Shown: positions 16,984 to 25,726, numbered from the stretch's first letter. The stretch is 34,141 bases of DNA from Spirochaetales bacterium (GCA_027314665.1 DAHVAK010000010.1:1-34141), one strand, 5' to 3'. The notes: generated from the sequence alone by a model not told the origin. Numbers and translations: made by a program.

Positions 16984-17811
16984 ATGAGAATAAGGACCCC
17001 CCATCTGCTCATCGAGCAGCTTCGTCTCGGCGAGCTGCCCGCCAAGAGGCGCAAGGAGCTCCTCGAGGAGCCCGAGACTGCGGAGCGCCTCCGCCTCCTC
17101 GAACAGTCCGATGCCGAGATCCTCGAGCGCTATCCGACGGGGCGGATGGCCGAGCGGATTCGCGAGCGCGCGAAAGCGGAGGGCGTTGCGAGGCGAAGGC
17201 CGCTGGACCTTCCCTCGCGCGTCATCCCCCGAATCGCTTCCAGCCTGCGACGGGTCGAGGGGCGCGCGCGGCTCGTTCCCCTCCTTACCGCCGCGATCCT
17301 CGTCGTCGGGGTCGCGCTCATTCCGATCCTCCTGTCGACCGGGCAAAGGAGCGCGGGCGGCTCGGAGAAGAGCTCGGTGCGGGTGAAGGGGATTCTTCCG
17401 ACCCTCCACATCTATCGGGAGACGGCGAAGGGGATCGAGCTTCTTGCCGATGGGTCAAGCGTGAGGAGAGGTGATCTCCTGCAGATCGGCTATGTCGCGG
17501 GAGCCGCGCGATACGGAATGATCTTCTCGGTCGACGGCTCCGGGGCCATCACCCTGCACTATCCGGAGCGCGAGGATGCGGTGCCGCTCCTCAAGCCCGG
17601 CGGCGAGGTGCTCCTTCCCTTCTCGTACGAGCTTGACGCGGCGCCCCGCTTCGAGCGCTTCCTGTTCGTGACCTCTGCCGCTCCCTTCTCCGTGCGCGAG
17701 ATCCTTGAGATCATGCGGCGGACCGAGGCGAGGCAGGGAGCGACGGCGTTGCCCTCGCTTCCGCACGCCTTTGGGCTTGTCACCCTCACTCTGAAGAAAG
17801 GAGGCCCCTAG
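16984..17811 (+). CDS. Membrane-anchored anti-sigma-like protein with DUF4384-like sensor domain
   Basis: A 275-residue single-pass membrane protein. The cytoplasmic part (1-95) opens with HLLIEQLRLGELPAKRRKEL, resembling the first helix of anti-sigma domains, but lacks the zinc-binding cysteines of the ZAS type. One membrane helix lies at about 97-118 (LVPLLTAAILVVGVALIPILL). The outer part (about 135-240) matches the DUF4384 pattern: LADGSSVRRGDLLQIGYVAG, YGMIFSVDGSGAITLHYP, and FLFVTSAAPFSVREI. DUF4384 is often encoded beside caspase-fold proteins. The gap to the sigma gene is 3 bases and to the caspase gene 2 bases, so I infer that it holds the sigma factor and senses an envelope signal. 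The anti-sigma role is inferred from position and topology. Confidence 0.72.
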   Translation: MRIRTPHLLIEQLRLGELPAKRRKELLEEPETAERLRLLEQSDAEILERYPTGRMAERIRERAKAEGVARRRPLDLPSRVIPRIASSLRRVEGRARLVPLLTAAILVVGVALIPILLSTGQRSAGGSEKSSVRVKGILPTLHIYRETAKGIELLADGSSVRRGDLLQIGYVAGAARYGMIFSVDGSGAITLHYPEREDAVPLLKPGGEVLLPFSYELDAAPRFERFLFVTSAAPFSVREILEIMRRTEARQGATALPSLPHAFGLVTLTLKKGGP

Positions 17812-17813
17812 CC

Positions 17814-20156
17814 ATGCCCCGCCAACCCGATTTCCGGGTCGTCCTCGGCTCGCTCATTTCCCTTCTCCTCCTCGCGACGAGCGCGCCGCTCTCGGCGGAG
17901 CAGGAGGCCCCTTCGATCCGCCGCTTCGCCCTGTACATCGGCTCGAACAACGGGGGCAAGCAGCGGATATCCCTCGCCTACGCCGCATCGGACGCCCGCG
18001 CCGTCGCGACCGTGATGAGCGAGATCGGCGGGGTCGGCGGAGGCGACAGCCTGCTCCTCATCGACCCGAGCGCCGCGACGGTCGCCCGCAGCTTCTCGCA
18101 GATGAACGAGCGCATCCTCTCGGCGAAGGAAAGCGCCCGACGCGTCGAGCTCTTCGTCTACTATTCCGGGCACTCGGACGAGGATGGACTCCTCCTCGGC
18201 GAGGAGCGTCTGCCCTACCTCGAGCTTCGCAGGCGCATCGAAGCCACCCAAGCCGATGTGAAGATCGCCGTCCTCGACTCCTGCTCCTCGGGCTCGTTCA
18301 CCCGGATCAAGGGAGGGACCCGCCATCCCGCTTTCTTGCTCGACGAGTCGGTGAGCACCTCGGGCTACGCCTTTCTCACCTCAAGCTCGGAGAACGAGGC
18401 AGCTCAGGAGTCCGACCGGATCGGAGCCTCCTTCTTTACCTACTATCTGGTTTCCGCGCTCCGAGGCGCTGCGGATACCGCCGGCAACGGGAGGGTGACC
18501 CTGAACGAGGCCTACAGCTACGCCTCGGCTGAGACCCTTGCCCGCACCGCCACCACCGCGGCAGGGCCCCAGCATCCCTCCTACGAGATCCGTCTCACGG
18601 GTTCCGGCGATCTCGTCCTTACCGACCTGCGGGAGACCTCGGCGGCCATCGTCGTGCAGAGCGACGTCCAGGGGAGGCTCTTCCTGCGAAATTCCGGCGG
18701 CAGGCTCGTCGCCGAGCTGCGCAAGAGCGCCGGCGCGCCGATCACCCTTTCCCTGCCGGCGGGACGCTACACCGTCACCCTCGAGGAGAACGGGGCGCTC
18801 TCCGAGACGACCATCTCCCTGCGACCGGGAAACCGGGTTCCTGTCGCCACGCGCGATCTGGTGGCGATCGCCCCCGAGAGGACGAGGACTCGCGGGGCGA
18901 GCGCTGCGGAGCGTGAGCAGCGCCTTCAGCCCGTCAGTACCTACGTGGGTCTCCTCCCCGGATGGCCGACCGAGAACCGCCGCGTCATTCGCACCTTCGG
19001 CCTGAGCCTTTTTGATGACTCCTACCGGGTGGATGGGATCGATGTCGGTCTTGGAACGATGATTCAGGAGGATGTGCGCGGCGGCGCGGTTGGTGTCTTC
19101 TTTAGTGCGGCCGGCAGGGACGTCACGGGGGTGCAGGCGAGCGGGATCTTCAACATCGGCAACGGAACCATGGGCGGCGTCCAGGCAAGCGGGGTCTTCA
19201 ACCTGGCCGCCGGTCCCGTCGGCGGCGTCCAGGCGGGCGGGGTCTTCAACATCTCCTCGGGCTCGGTCCGGGGCGCCCAGGGTTCGGGGGTCTTCAACAT
19301 CGCTGACGGCGAGCTGTCGGGGATCCAGGGCTCGGGAGTCTTCAACCTTGCCGACGGCTCGGTGCTCGGAGGCCAGGGCGCCGGGGTGTTCAACGTGAGC
19401 ACCGGAGGAATGCGCGGCATTCAGGGGGCCGGGGTCTTCAACGTCGCCGGCGGCGCCGTGCAGGGGATTCAGGCCGCGGGAGTCTTCAACCTGGCCGATT
19501 CCCTTTCCGGCGGACAGCTCGGCACGGTGAACGTCGCACGCGGGACCCGCGGGGCGCAGATCGGCGTCGTGAACGTGGGGGGGGACGTCCGCGGAACCCA
19601 GATCGGTCTCGTGAACATCAGCCGAAACATGTATGGGGTGCCGATCGGACTGATCAACATCTCCCGAAATGGGCTCTTCAATCCCAGCTTCTGGTCCGAC
19701 GAGGGGGGGGTCGGCTACCTCGGCCTCCAGATGGGGGCAGGTGGTGTCTACACCGTGATCTACGGAGGACTTCCCCTTGCGTCGGATGCGGGCTACGCGG
19801 CGATCGGAGCGGGGATGGGCTTCCATGTCGCTCTTGCCTCCCTCTACATGGACGTCGACCTCTCGGCGAAGCAGCCCCTCTACTGGAACCCGGGCGGGCA
19901 GGGCATCGGGGGGGGAGTGGACGGAGCGCGCAGCTTCCCCGCAGAGAGCCTCGTCTTTCCTTCGCTGCGGGCATCGCTTGGAGTGAAGATCTTCGGTTCG
20001 CTCGCGCTTTTCGGCGGGATGGTCTTCGAGGGAGCAATCCCCGGCGTTACCCACAAGAGCGAGTTCCACTCGGGCTCGCCGCTTTCCCTCGCCTTTGGAA
20101 CCCCGAACACCCTTCTCGAGCTCTACCCCCGCTGGTTCATCGGGTTGCGGCTGTAG
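17814..20156 (+). CDS. Secreted caspase-fold (C14) protein with LA_2272-like repeat solenoid
   Basis: A 780-residue exported protein. A signal peptide (1-28, ending APLSA) is followed by a caspase/metacaspase domain (about 36-270) with the catalytic histidine in YYSGHSDEDG (H120) and cysteine in LDSCSSGS (C157). Both residues are intact, so it is probably an active protease. A beta-rich module (about 275-350; GRLFLRNSGG, AGRYTVTLEENG) follows. Residues about 438-620 form twelve tandem repeats with core GVQxxGVFN, first 16 then 14 residues long, like the LA_2272 surface repeats of Leptospira. The last 150 residues alternate Gly and hydrophobic residues and end WFIGLRL, suggestive of outer-membrane strands. 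It is the third gene of the sigma/anti-sigma operon; its target is unknown. Confidence 0.85.
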   Translation: MPRQPDFRVVLGSLISLLLLATSAPLSAEQEAPSIRRFALYIGSNNGGKQRISLAYAASDARAVATVMSEIGGVGGGDSLLLIDPSAATVARSFSQMNERILSAKESARRVELFVYYSGHSDEDGLLLGEERLPYLELRRRIEATQADVKIAVLDSCSSGSFTRIKGGTRHPAFLLDESVSTSGYAFLTSSSENEAAQESDRIGASFFTYYLVSALRGAADTAGNGRVTLNEAYSYASAETLARTATTAAGPQHPSYEIRLTGSGDLVLTDLRETSAAIVVQSDVQGRLFLRNSGGRLVAELRKSAGAPITLSLPAGRYTVTLEENGALSETTISLRPGNRVPVATRDLVAIAPERTRTRGASAAEREQRLQPVSTYVGLLPGWPTENRRVIRTFGLSLFDDSYRVDGIDVGLGTMIQEDVRGGAVGVFFSAAGRDVTGVQASGIFNIGNGTMGGVQASGVFNLAAGPVGGVQAGGVFNISSGSVRGAQGSGVFNIADGELSGIQGSGVFNLADGSVLGGQGAGVFNVSTGGMRGIQGAGVFNVAGGAVQGIQAAGVFNLADSLSGGQLGTVNVARGTRGAQIGVVNVGGDVRGTQIGLVNISRNMYGVPIGLINISRNGLFNPSFWSDEGGVGYLGLQMGAGGVYTVIYGGLPLASDAGYAAIGAGMGFHVALASLYMDVDLSAKQPLYWNPGGQGIGGGVDGARSFPAESLVFPSLRASLGVKIFGSLALFGGMVFEGAIPGVTHKSEFHSGSPLSLAFGTPNTLLELYPRWFIGLRL
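19125..19673 (+). repeat. Tandem coding repeat, 48-bp then 42-bp period
   Basis: Twelve consecutive units encode G-V-Q-A-S-G-V-F-N-like motifs. The first eight are near 48 bp and the last four near 42 bp (QIGVVNV-type). GGGGTCTTCAAC-like segments recur about every 48 bases. The change in period suggests expansion of one unit rather than random drift. Confidence 0.85.
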
Positions 20157-20344
20157 GGTGTGCCGCGGGAGCTGCCGCCGCGGCGAGGAAGGCGACAGGG
20201 CGGCGACAGCGGAGCGGGCAGGTTCGGCGGGCAGACGGAGGTGCGGAAGCGAAGCGCCGCTGCCGTCTGCGACGCGCACGCGCCGATCTCTTCCCCGTCC
20301 GACCGAACTTTTCGGCGGGGAGAAGAAAGACCTGAAAATCCCTC

Positions 20345-20373
20345 TTGCCCTCGAGGCTTGTTGGTGGTAAAGT
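20345..20373 (+). promoter_or_regulatory. Promoter of the RpiR-type regulator, leaderless geometry
   Basis: TTGCCC (20345-20350), 17-base spacer, TAAAGT (20368-20373). The ATG follows after 6 bases, so the transcript would begin at the start codon. Confidence 0.5.
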
Positions 20374-20379
20374 CAAGTC

Positions 20380-21231
20380 ATGAACCTCCAGGGGGGCCTG
20401 GTGTTGCTCCAGGAGATGCTTGACGACCTGCCGGTCGCCGAGAAGAGGGTGGCACAGCACATCCTGGAAAATCCCAAGCGCTTTGTCTCGCTCAGCATCA
20501 CCCAGCTCGCCGAGGAGTGCGGGACCAGCGCTGCCGGGGTGGTGCGTCTCTGTAAGCGACTGCGCATGACGGGATTTCGCGAGCTGAAGCTCCGCATCAC
20601 CCTCGACGTATCCCAGAACCTTGGCAGCCAGCGGGTCCTCCACATCGAGCCGGGGGTTTCGATCGACGAGATCATCACCTCCCTCATCCACAACAACCAG
20701 GTCATCCTCGATGGGCTGGAAAAAACGATCGACACCGCTTCCCTTGAGCGCGCGGCGACCCGCATTCTCCTCTCGCGCCGCGTCGATCTCTACGGGGTCG
20801 GGGCATCGGGGGTGGTCGCCCGAGATCTCTATCAGAAACTGCTGCGGGTCGGGATCGAGTGCTCCTTCGACCCTGACGGGCGGATGCAGATCACCTCTGC
20901 CTGCAATCTCGACGAGAACGACGCCGTAATCGCGATCTCCTATTCGGGGGAGACGAAGGTAGTCAACGCGGCGGTCGAAGAGGCAAAGAACTCCGGGGCG
21001 ACCGCGATCAGCATGACCCGCTTCTCGCAGAACAGCCTTGCCGACCTCTCCGACATCAACCTCTTCGTCCCGTCCATGGAGCCGCTCATCCGCGAGGGGG
21101 CGGTTTCATCCCGGATCGCCCAGTTCGTCGTGGGGGACATCCTGTTCTCCGCGATCGCCTCCCGCCAGACCGGAAACCTCCTGAAGAAGCTCACCCGCAC
21201 GCGCGACGCCCTGCGGGAGCGCGGCTACTGA
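20380..21231 (+). CDS. MurR/RpiR family transcriptional regulator
   Basis: A 283-residue regulator. The N-terminal winged helix-turn-helix of RpiR type (about 1-75) includes LPVAEKRVAQHILENP and ITQLAEECGTSAAGVVRLCKRLRMTGFRELK. A C-terminal SIS sugar-phosphate-binding domain (about 120-260) has VDLYGVGASGVVARDLYQKLLRVG and VIAISYSGETKVV. Family members sense phosphosugars and control sugar or cell-wall recycling genes. The ligand and targets are not visible. It converges on the GH51 arabinofuranosidase gene, and the two are separated by a GC-rich inverted repeat. A role in sugar use is therefore plausible but not shown. The start at 20380 follows from the promoter spacing; no ribosome site is visible. 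Confidence 0.92.
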   Translation: MNLQGGLVLLQEMLDDLPVAEKRVAQHILENPKRFVSLSITQLAEECGTSAAGVVRLCKRLRMTGFRELKLRITLDVSQNLGSQRVLHIEPGVSIDEIITSLIHNNQVILDGLEKTIDTASLERAATRILLSRRVDLYGVGASGVVARDLYQKLLRVGIECSFDPDGRMQITSACNLDENDAVIAISYSGETKVVNAAVEEAKNSGATAISMTRFSQNSLADLSDINLFVPSMEPLIREGAVSSRIAQFVVGDILFSAIASRQTGNLLKKLTRTRDALRERGY

Positions 21232-21248
21232 GGGGGCCCCTCCTCCCC

Positions 21249-21303
21249 GCGCCTCGCGCCCGACAAACCGGATCAAGAAGCGCGCGCTTGAATCGCGAGG
21301 CGC
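21249..21303. repeat. Inverted repeat between convergent genes
   Basis: GCGCCTCGCG (21249-21258) and CGCGAGGCGC (21294-21303) form a perfect 10-bp stem. The loop holds its own palindrome AAGCGCGCGCTT. There is no T tract. It may act as a transcription end for both convergent genes. Confidence 0.55.
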
Positions 21304-21376
21304 CAAGCCCTGCGGCGGCGAGCGCGCGAGTCGGACGCCTCCAGGCGCCCGTCGCGCCGATCGCGGCGCCGCACGC

Positions 21377-23536
21377 CTACATCTCCACCGACAGACGCAG
21401 GATGCTCACCGAGTGGGCCGGGGCGAGGTAGCGGAGCGGATCGGCGACCGCAACCTCGCTCCGCTGCGGGGAGATTCTCGTCGGGGCTTCGAAGGAGTTC
21501 GCCTCCTCCTCCTGCCCCGCAAGCACCGTGACGGGCGCGGTCGGCTTCAGGCGCCCGGCCCCCGGGAGTGCGATCCGGCACTCCGCCGGGCTCGTCCCGG
21601 GGTTTACCAGCTTCAGGATGATGTCGCCGCTTGTGCTTTCCCGGCTGGCCGAGGCGAAGAAGGGGGGAACGCCATCGGGCGGGGTCGTTCCCTCGGAGGG
21701 CGCCGCTTGGCGGCCCGCCGCATTAAGGTCGCCGCCGACCCGGGCGCTTGCGGGGGTGTAGGAAAGGTCGCTCACGGCCAGGAGGGTGTCGCCCTGATTC
21801 GTGGAGAAGAGCTTCTGCACGTAGTAGCTCGGCGTGCCGTAGATGCGGAAGTGGTCGAAGTAGATGAGATCGGGGTTCCAATTCGGCGAGCCTTGGCGAG
21901 GCGCGACCGTGGCGTGCACGTTGCACAGCAGCGGGGCATAGGAGACGTTGAGGATCAGGTCGGCGTTGCGCTCCATCCCGGTCATGTAGGCTGCCTCGGC
22001 GAGGGCGCTCGCGAGCACGTTGTGCTGAGAGGTGTTCGAGTTCGAGGCGAACTCCCCCACGAAGACCTTCGGACCCCTTCGGTCGTAGCGGTCGTAGCGA
22101 TCGCTGTTGCGGTAAAGCCACTCGGAGGGCTTGTAGTAGTGCTCATCGACGATATCAACGCCGAGCCGCCGATTGAAGTCCCAGAGGTTGTCGATGTCGT
22201 TGGCGTAGGGACCCGCGGTCCCGACGACCTTGATCTCGGGGTAGCGCGCCTTGATTGCGCGAAAGAAGGCCGCGAAGCGCTCCTTGAAGCCCTGACCCCA
22301 TTCCTCGTTCCCGATCCCGAGGTATTCGAGATGGAAGGGGGCAGGATGCCCGCCTTCGGCCCTCTTGGCCCCCCAGGTCGTCGCCGGGCTCCCGTTGCAG
22401 TACTCGATGAGATCGAGGGCGTCCTGGATCCAGGGGTCGAGCTCGCCCATGGGGACCTCCGCATAGCTTCCTTCGAAATGACAGGAGCAGCCGGCGGGCA
22501 GGACTGGAAAGGGCTTTGCGCCGATGTCCTCGGCGAACTGAAAAAGCTCGAAGAAGCCCGCCCCGTTCGTCATGTGATAGTTCCAGCGGTTCTCGTTCTC
22601 GGCTCGCTGCTCGAGCGGACCAATCGTGGCCTTCCACCGGTAGGCGGTGGAAAGGCGATTCGAGTGCACGACGCAGCCTCCCGGAAAGCGGATCACCTTC
22701 GGCTTGAGCTCGGCGATGAACTGCGCGAGATCCTGCCGCATCCCGTTCGCTCGCCGCTTGAAGGTGCGGGTGGGAAAGAGCGAAACCATGTCGACGTCGA
22801 TCCTTCCCGCGGCGGTCGCAAGGAGGACCAGCCGGGCGTCGCTCACCTCCTCCGCGTTCGTGGTCGCGATCTCCGCCTCGTACCTCGCCCAGCGGGAACC
22901 GATCGGCCCAACGGTCGCGCCGCCATAGCTCTGGGTTCCGGCGGCATTCTCGATCGAGACGCGCAGGGGCGAGTCGGAGCGCTCGGCGCGCCGAGCCCAC
23001 AGCGAAAAGCGCAGGGTGTCGTGCGGCCCCACCGGGATGCCGGCGAAGCCTGCGTTGCGCAGGCCCACCCCCGAGCCCGGCGTTCCGACGAGGAGGGCGG
23101 CGTAGTGGCGGTTCACGGCATTGAGCGGGTCGCTCGACTCCACGCTGAAGGACCCCCTTCCGCCGCCCCGCTCGATGAGCGTCCATCCGGTGGCGAAGTC
23201 GTAGCTCGGGTTGTAGACGTTCGTGAACTCGAAGGAGCGGTTCTCGACGAGCTCCGCATAGAGCCCGCCGTCCGCTCCCCAATTGATGTCCTCGAAGAAG
23301 ACGCCCCACAGATCGCGGCTGATCGGCGTTCCCGACTCGCCCGCCTGAACCGTCATGGCGACCACGGCGCGGCTCTCGCTCGCCAAGCGCCCGCCCTCCG
23401 CCGCCGAGCCGCCCTTGGAGGCGTTCAGGCACCCAACGAGCGGAAGGGTAAGCGCGGCAAGCAGCCACCGGAGGCCGCACAAGGAGCGGGCGCGGCCTTC
23501 ACGCGCCCAACGAGGGAAAGAGCGTCCGTCTCTCAT
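21377..23536 (-). CDS. Lipoprotein GH51 alpha-L-arabinofuranosidase with CBM4/9-like module
   Basis: A 719-residue glycosidase that probably removes L-arabinofuranosyl groups from arabinan or arabinoxylan outside the cytoplasm. It begins with a lipoprotein signal peptide (lipobox LVGC, Cys36). A GH51-type start (ISRDLWGVFFEDINWGADGG) is followed by a CBM4/9-like insertion (about 100-255). The barrel holds VIRFPGGCVVHSNR, acid/base Glu411 in GIGNEEWG, and nucleophile Glu495 in VFVGEF. The C-terminal beta domain ends at about 719. The ATG at 23536 has GGAGG eight bases upstream; a longer in-frame start adds a stretch unlike a signal peptide. Neighbouring arabinose-type transport and AraR-like regulation at 28-33 kb fit this substrate, but no AraR-like site was seen upstream. 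Confidence 0.92.
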   Translation of the reverse strand: MRDGRSFPRWAREGRARSLCGLRWLLAALTLPLVGCLNASKGGSAAEGGRLASESRAVVAMTVQAGESGTPISRDLWGVFFEDINWGADGGLYAELVENRSFEFTNVYNPSYDFATGWTLIERGGGRGSFSVESSDPLNAVNRHYAALLVGTPGSGVGLRNAGFAGIPVGPHDTLRFSLWARRAERSDSPLRVSIENAAGTQSYGGATVGPIGSRWARYEAEIATTNAEEVSDARLVLLATAAGRIDVDMVSLFPTRTFKRRANGMRQDLAQFIAELKPKVIRFPGGCVVHSNRLSTAYRWKATIGPLEQRAENENRWNYHMTNGAGFFELFQFAEDIGAKPFPVLPAGCSCHFEGSYAEVPMGELDPWIQDALDLIEYCNGSPATTWGAKRAEGGHPAPFHLEYLGIGNEEWGQGFKERFAAFFRAIKARYPEIKVVGTAGPYANDIDNLWDFNRRLGVDIVDEHYYKPSEWLYRNSDRYDRYDRRGPKVFVGEFASNSNTSQHNVLASALAEAAYMTGMERNADLILNVSYAPLLCNVHATVAPRQGSPNWNPDLIYFDHFRIYGTPSYYVQKLFSTNQGDTLLAVSDLSYTPASARVGGDLNAAGRQAAPSEGTTPPDGVPPFFASASRESTSGDIILKLVNPGTSPAECRIALPGAGRLKPTAPVTVLAGQEEEANSFEAPTRISPQRSEVAVADPLRYLAPAHSVSILRLSVEM

Positions 23537-23914
23537 GGACCCCACCTCCCCGAGCGATCGTGTGCCGATGGAGTATTGTCCTCCCCGCAGCTGTGAGGCG
23601 CAACAACAATTCGTCGGATCCGAGCGCTTTTCCGGCGCACGGGAGAGCTCCCGCACGAAAAAGCGGCGCGGGACGCAGGTGCCGAATCGAGAGCGGCCAG
23701 CGCCACTTGTCGATCGGGAGACATATGCTTACCTTCTTGGTCATCAAACGGGCCTTGCTTGGAGGGGTGATTCCCCGGCGACGGGGCGCTTCTCGGGACT
23801 TTCTCACTCGAGAGCCGCGCCGGTGAGGCGGTTTTCGTGGGGTCGTGAAGGCTGTCTGCAACCTTTCGGGGGCACAAGAGCGCAGATCGTTCTTCGATAA
23901 AAGGAGCGCCGATC
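23537..23914. other. Divergent intergenic region (378 bp)
   Basis: No gene is supported here. On the minus strand TTGCGC (23603-23598), 17 bases, GACAAT (23580-23575) is a weak candidate promoter for the GH51 gene. A dyad GGGAGAGCTCCC lies at 23641-23652. The plus-strand end has AAAAGGAG as the ribosome site for the gene at 23915, with an AT-rich GATAAA but no convincing -35. No AraR-like operator was found. Confidence 0.4.
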
Positions 23915-24754
23915 ATGTCCAGCCTTGGGTCGTTCAACTCGTTCGTCCGGGATCTCCCGCAGCAGGACAACAGGATGCCGGTCCTCTTCGTCGGGCACGG
24001 CTCGCCCATGAACGGGATCGAAGACAACGAGTTCAGCCGGCGCTGGGCCGAGCTCGGCAGGGAGATACCGCAGCCGCGGGCGGTCCTGTGCATCTCGGCC
24101 CACTGGCTTACCCGGGGAACCCACGTCACCGCGATGCCCCATCCGCGGACGATTCACGATTTCGGCGGCTTTCCGTCGGAGCTCTACGACGTACAGTACG
24201 AGGCGCCGGGCGATCCGCAGCTCGCCCAGGAGACGGCGGACCTCATTCGCGAGACCCAGGTCGGGCTCGACCACGATTGGGGGCTCGATCACGGATGCTG
24301 GAGCGTGGTGCGGCGGATGTACCCCGAGGCGAGGATCCCAGTCCTTCAGCTGAGCATCGACTACCACAAGCCCGCAAGCTATCACTACGCCCTCGCGAAG
24401 GAGCTTGCCGGCCTTCGCAAGAAGGGGGTTCTCATCATGGGAAGCGGAAACATGGTCCACAACCTCCGCATGATCGCCTGGGACAGGATGGAGGAGCCCG
24501 GCTACGGCTACGACTGGGCCCACGAGATCGGCGAGACCTTCAAGCGGCTCATCGCGTCGAAGGAGCACACCGCCCTCCTCGACTACCGCAGGCTCGGGGC
24601 CTCGGCGCAGCTCGCCATCCCGACTCCCGATCACTACTTCCCGCTCATCTACACCCTCGGGCTGCAGGAGGACTCCGACGAGGTCTCCTTTTTCAACGAC
24701 CGCTTTGTCGGCGGTTCCCTCACGATGACCTCGGTGAAGATATCCCGCGACTGA
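23915..24754 (+). CDS. DODA-type extradiol dioxygenase-like protein (YgiD family)
   Basis: A 279-residue cytoplasmic protein of the class III extradiol dioxygenase family related to E. coli YgiD and plant 4,5-DOPA dioxygenase. Metal-ligand motifs visible are VLFVGHGSPMN (His near residue 29), CISAHWLTRGTH (His near 66) and LDHGCWSV. GSGNMVHNLR and TPDHYFPLIYTLG are also family hallmarks. Such enzymes bind Zn2+ or Fe2+ and open catechol rings; the substrate here is unknown. AAAGGAG lies about eight bases before the ATG. It is divergent from the GH51 gene and is followed after 78 bases by the TspO-like gene. Confidence 0.92.
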   Translation: MSSLGSFNSFVRDLPQQDNRMPVLFVGHGSPMNGIEDNEFSRRWAELGREIPQPRAVLCISAHWLTRGTHVTAMPHPRTIHDFGGFPSELYDVQYEAPGDPQLAQETADLIRETQVGLDHDWGLDHGCWSVVRRMYPEARIPVLQLSIDYHKPASYHYALAKELAGLRKKGVLIMGSGNMVHNLRMIAWDRMEEPGYGYDWAHEIGETFKRLIASKEHTALLDYRRLGASAQLAIPTPDHYFPLIYTLGLQEDSDEVSFFNDRFVGGSLTMTSVKISRD

Positions 24755-24832
24755 AGGCGAGCGGAGGGCGTAGAAGAGGGACCCTCGAGCCCGCCGGTGC
24801 TACCCTTAAAGGCTTGAAAAGGAGGACATAGG

Positions 24833-25627
24833 ATGATTACCCGCACGTCACGCCTTCTTCTTTCCGTGGTGAATCTCATCGGCTTCCTCGCCGTGGTGAT
24901 GGTGAATGTCCTTGCGAACAGCGTTCCCCTCGGAGGCAAGACCACCGGCGAGCTGTCGGACCAATACTCCAATCTCTTTGTTCCGGCGGGAATCACCTTC
25001 GCGATCTGGGGCCTCATCTACCTCGCCCTTGCGGTCTTCGTCGTCTACGGAGTGGTGTGCTCGCTGCGCCGCGACGCCCCGGAGAGCACCCTCGTCGAGC
25101 GCATCGGCTGGCTCTTCCTCATCACCTGCCTCGCAAACGCAGGGTGGATCTTCGCGTGGCAGTATCAGGTGCTGCCGCTCTCGCTCGTGGCGATGCTCGT
25201 GCTCCTGGTCACGCTGATCGCGCTCTACCTGCGGCTTGAGATCGGCACCTCGCATGCCGCGGCGGGCGAGCGGTTCATGGTTCACCTTCCCTTCAGCATC
25301 TACCTCGGATGGATCACGATCGCGACCATCGCCAACGTCACGGCGCTGCTGGTCGCCTACCGCTGGAACGGCTTCGGGGTGAGCGGCCAGGCCTGGGCGG
25401 TCATCATGATTGCGGCGGGCATCGTCTTGACGGCGCTCATGCTCTTCCGTCGCGGGGATATCTTCTACGGGCTGGTGGTAGACTGGGCGCTTCTCGGGAT
25501 CTACCTCAAGCGGAGCGCCGATGCCTCGCCCGCATCCCAAACCGTGGCGATCGCCGCGATCTGCGGCATGATCCTCGTTACGGCTGCGATCGTCGCGCAG
25601 GCAGCCCGGCGGCGGGTGTACGCGTAG
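24833..25627 (+). CDS. Tryptophan-rich sensory protein (TspO/MBR)-like membrane protein
   Basis: A 264-residue polytopic membrane protein with about seven hydrophobic helices. Its features fit the extended TspO/MBR-like group: NSVPLGGKTTGELSDQYSNLFVPAGITFAIWGLIYLALA near the start, ANAGWIFAWQYQVLPLSL in the middle and PFSIYLGWITIATIANVTALLV later. TspO proteins bind porphyrins and related ligands; a function for the longer bacterial group is not established. AAAAGGAGGA lies about six bases before the ATG at 24833. It follows the dioxygenase-like gene in the same direction, possibly in one transcript. There is no clear terminator downstream, only an A-rich tract at 25643-25650. Confidence 0.83.
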   Translation: MITRTSRLLLSVVNLIGFLAVVMVNVLANSVPLGGKTTGELSDQYSNLFVPAGITFAIWGLIYLALAVFVVYGVVCSLRRDAPESTLVERIGWLFLITCLANAGWIFAWQYQVLPLSLVAMLVLLVTLIALYLRLEIGTSHAAAGERFMVHLPFSIYLGWITIATIANVTALLVAYRWNGFGVSGQAWAVIMIAAGIVLTALMLFRRGDIFYGLVVDWALLGIYLKRSADASPASQTVAIAAICGMILVTAAIVAQAARRRVYA

Positions 25628-25663
25628 CCGGGAGCGGCCCCCAAAAAAAACTCAGACCCGGGC

Positions 25664-25712
25664 GGGAGGCTCCTCAGGGGGCGGCCGTAGGGTATAATAG
25701 CGGGAGCCTCCC
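25664..25712 (+). promoter_or_regulatory. Histidine kinase promoter bracketed by an inverted repeat
   Basis: A perfect TATAAT -10 lies at 25693-25698, with no recognisable -35. GGGAGGCTCC (25664-25673) and its complement GGAGCCTCCC (25703-25712) flank it at about -35 and the expected start point. This is a possible operator for an activator or repressor, or a weak hairpin. Confidence 0.5.
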
Positions 25713-25726
25713 TGCCGACGGGGGGT

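Noticed and set aside
15538-17409. 623-codon open frame on the minus strand
   Set aside because: It spans three plus-strand units (the 609-residue gene, the GC hairpin and the sigma operon) and has no family features.
18381-20279. 632-codon open frame on the minus strand
   Set aside because: Antisense to the caspase/solenoid gene. Its apparent repeats only mirror the coding repeats of the other strand.
20287-20330. Terminator after the caspase gene
   Set aside because: CCCCG/CGGGG and CCGA/TCGG pairings are short and imperfect and are not followed by a T tract.
21413-23596. 727-codon open frame on the plus strand
   Set aside because: Antisense shadow of the GH51 gene. No recognisable motif and a composition typical of GC-rich shadow frames.
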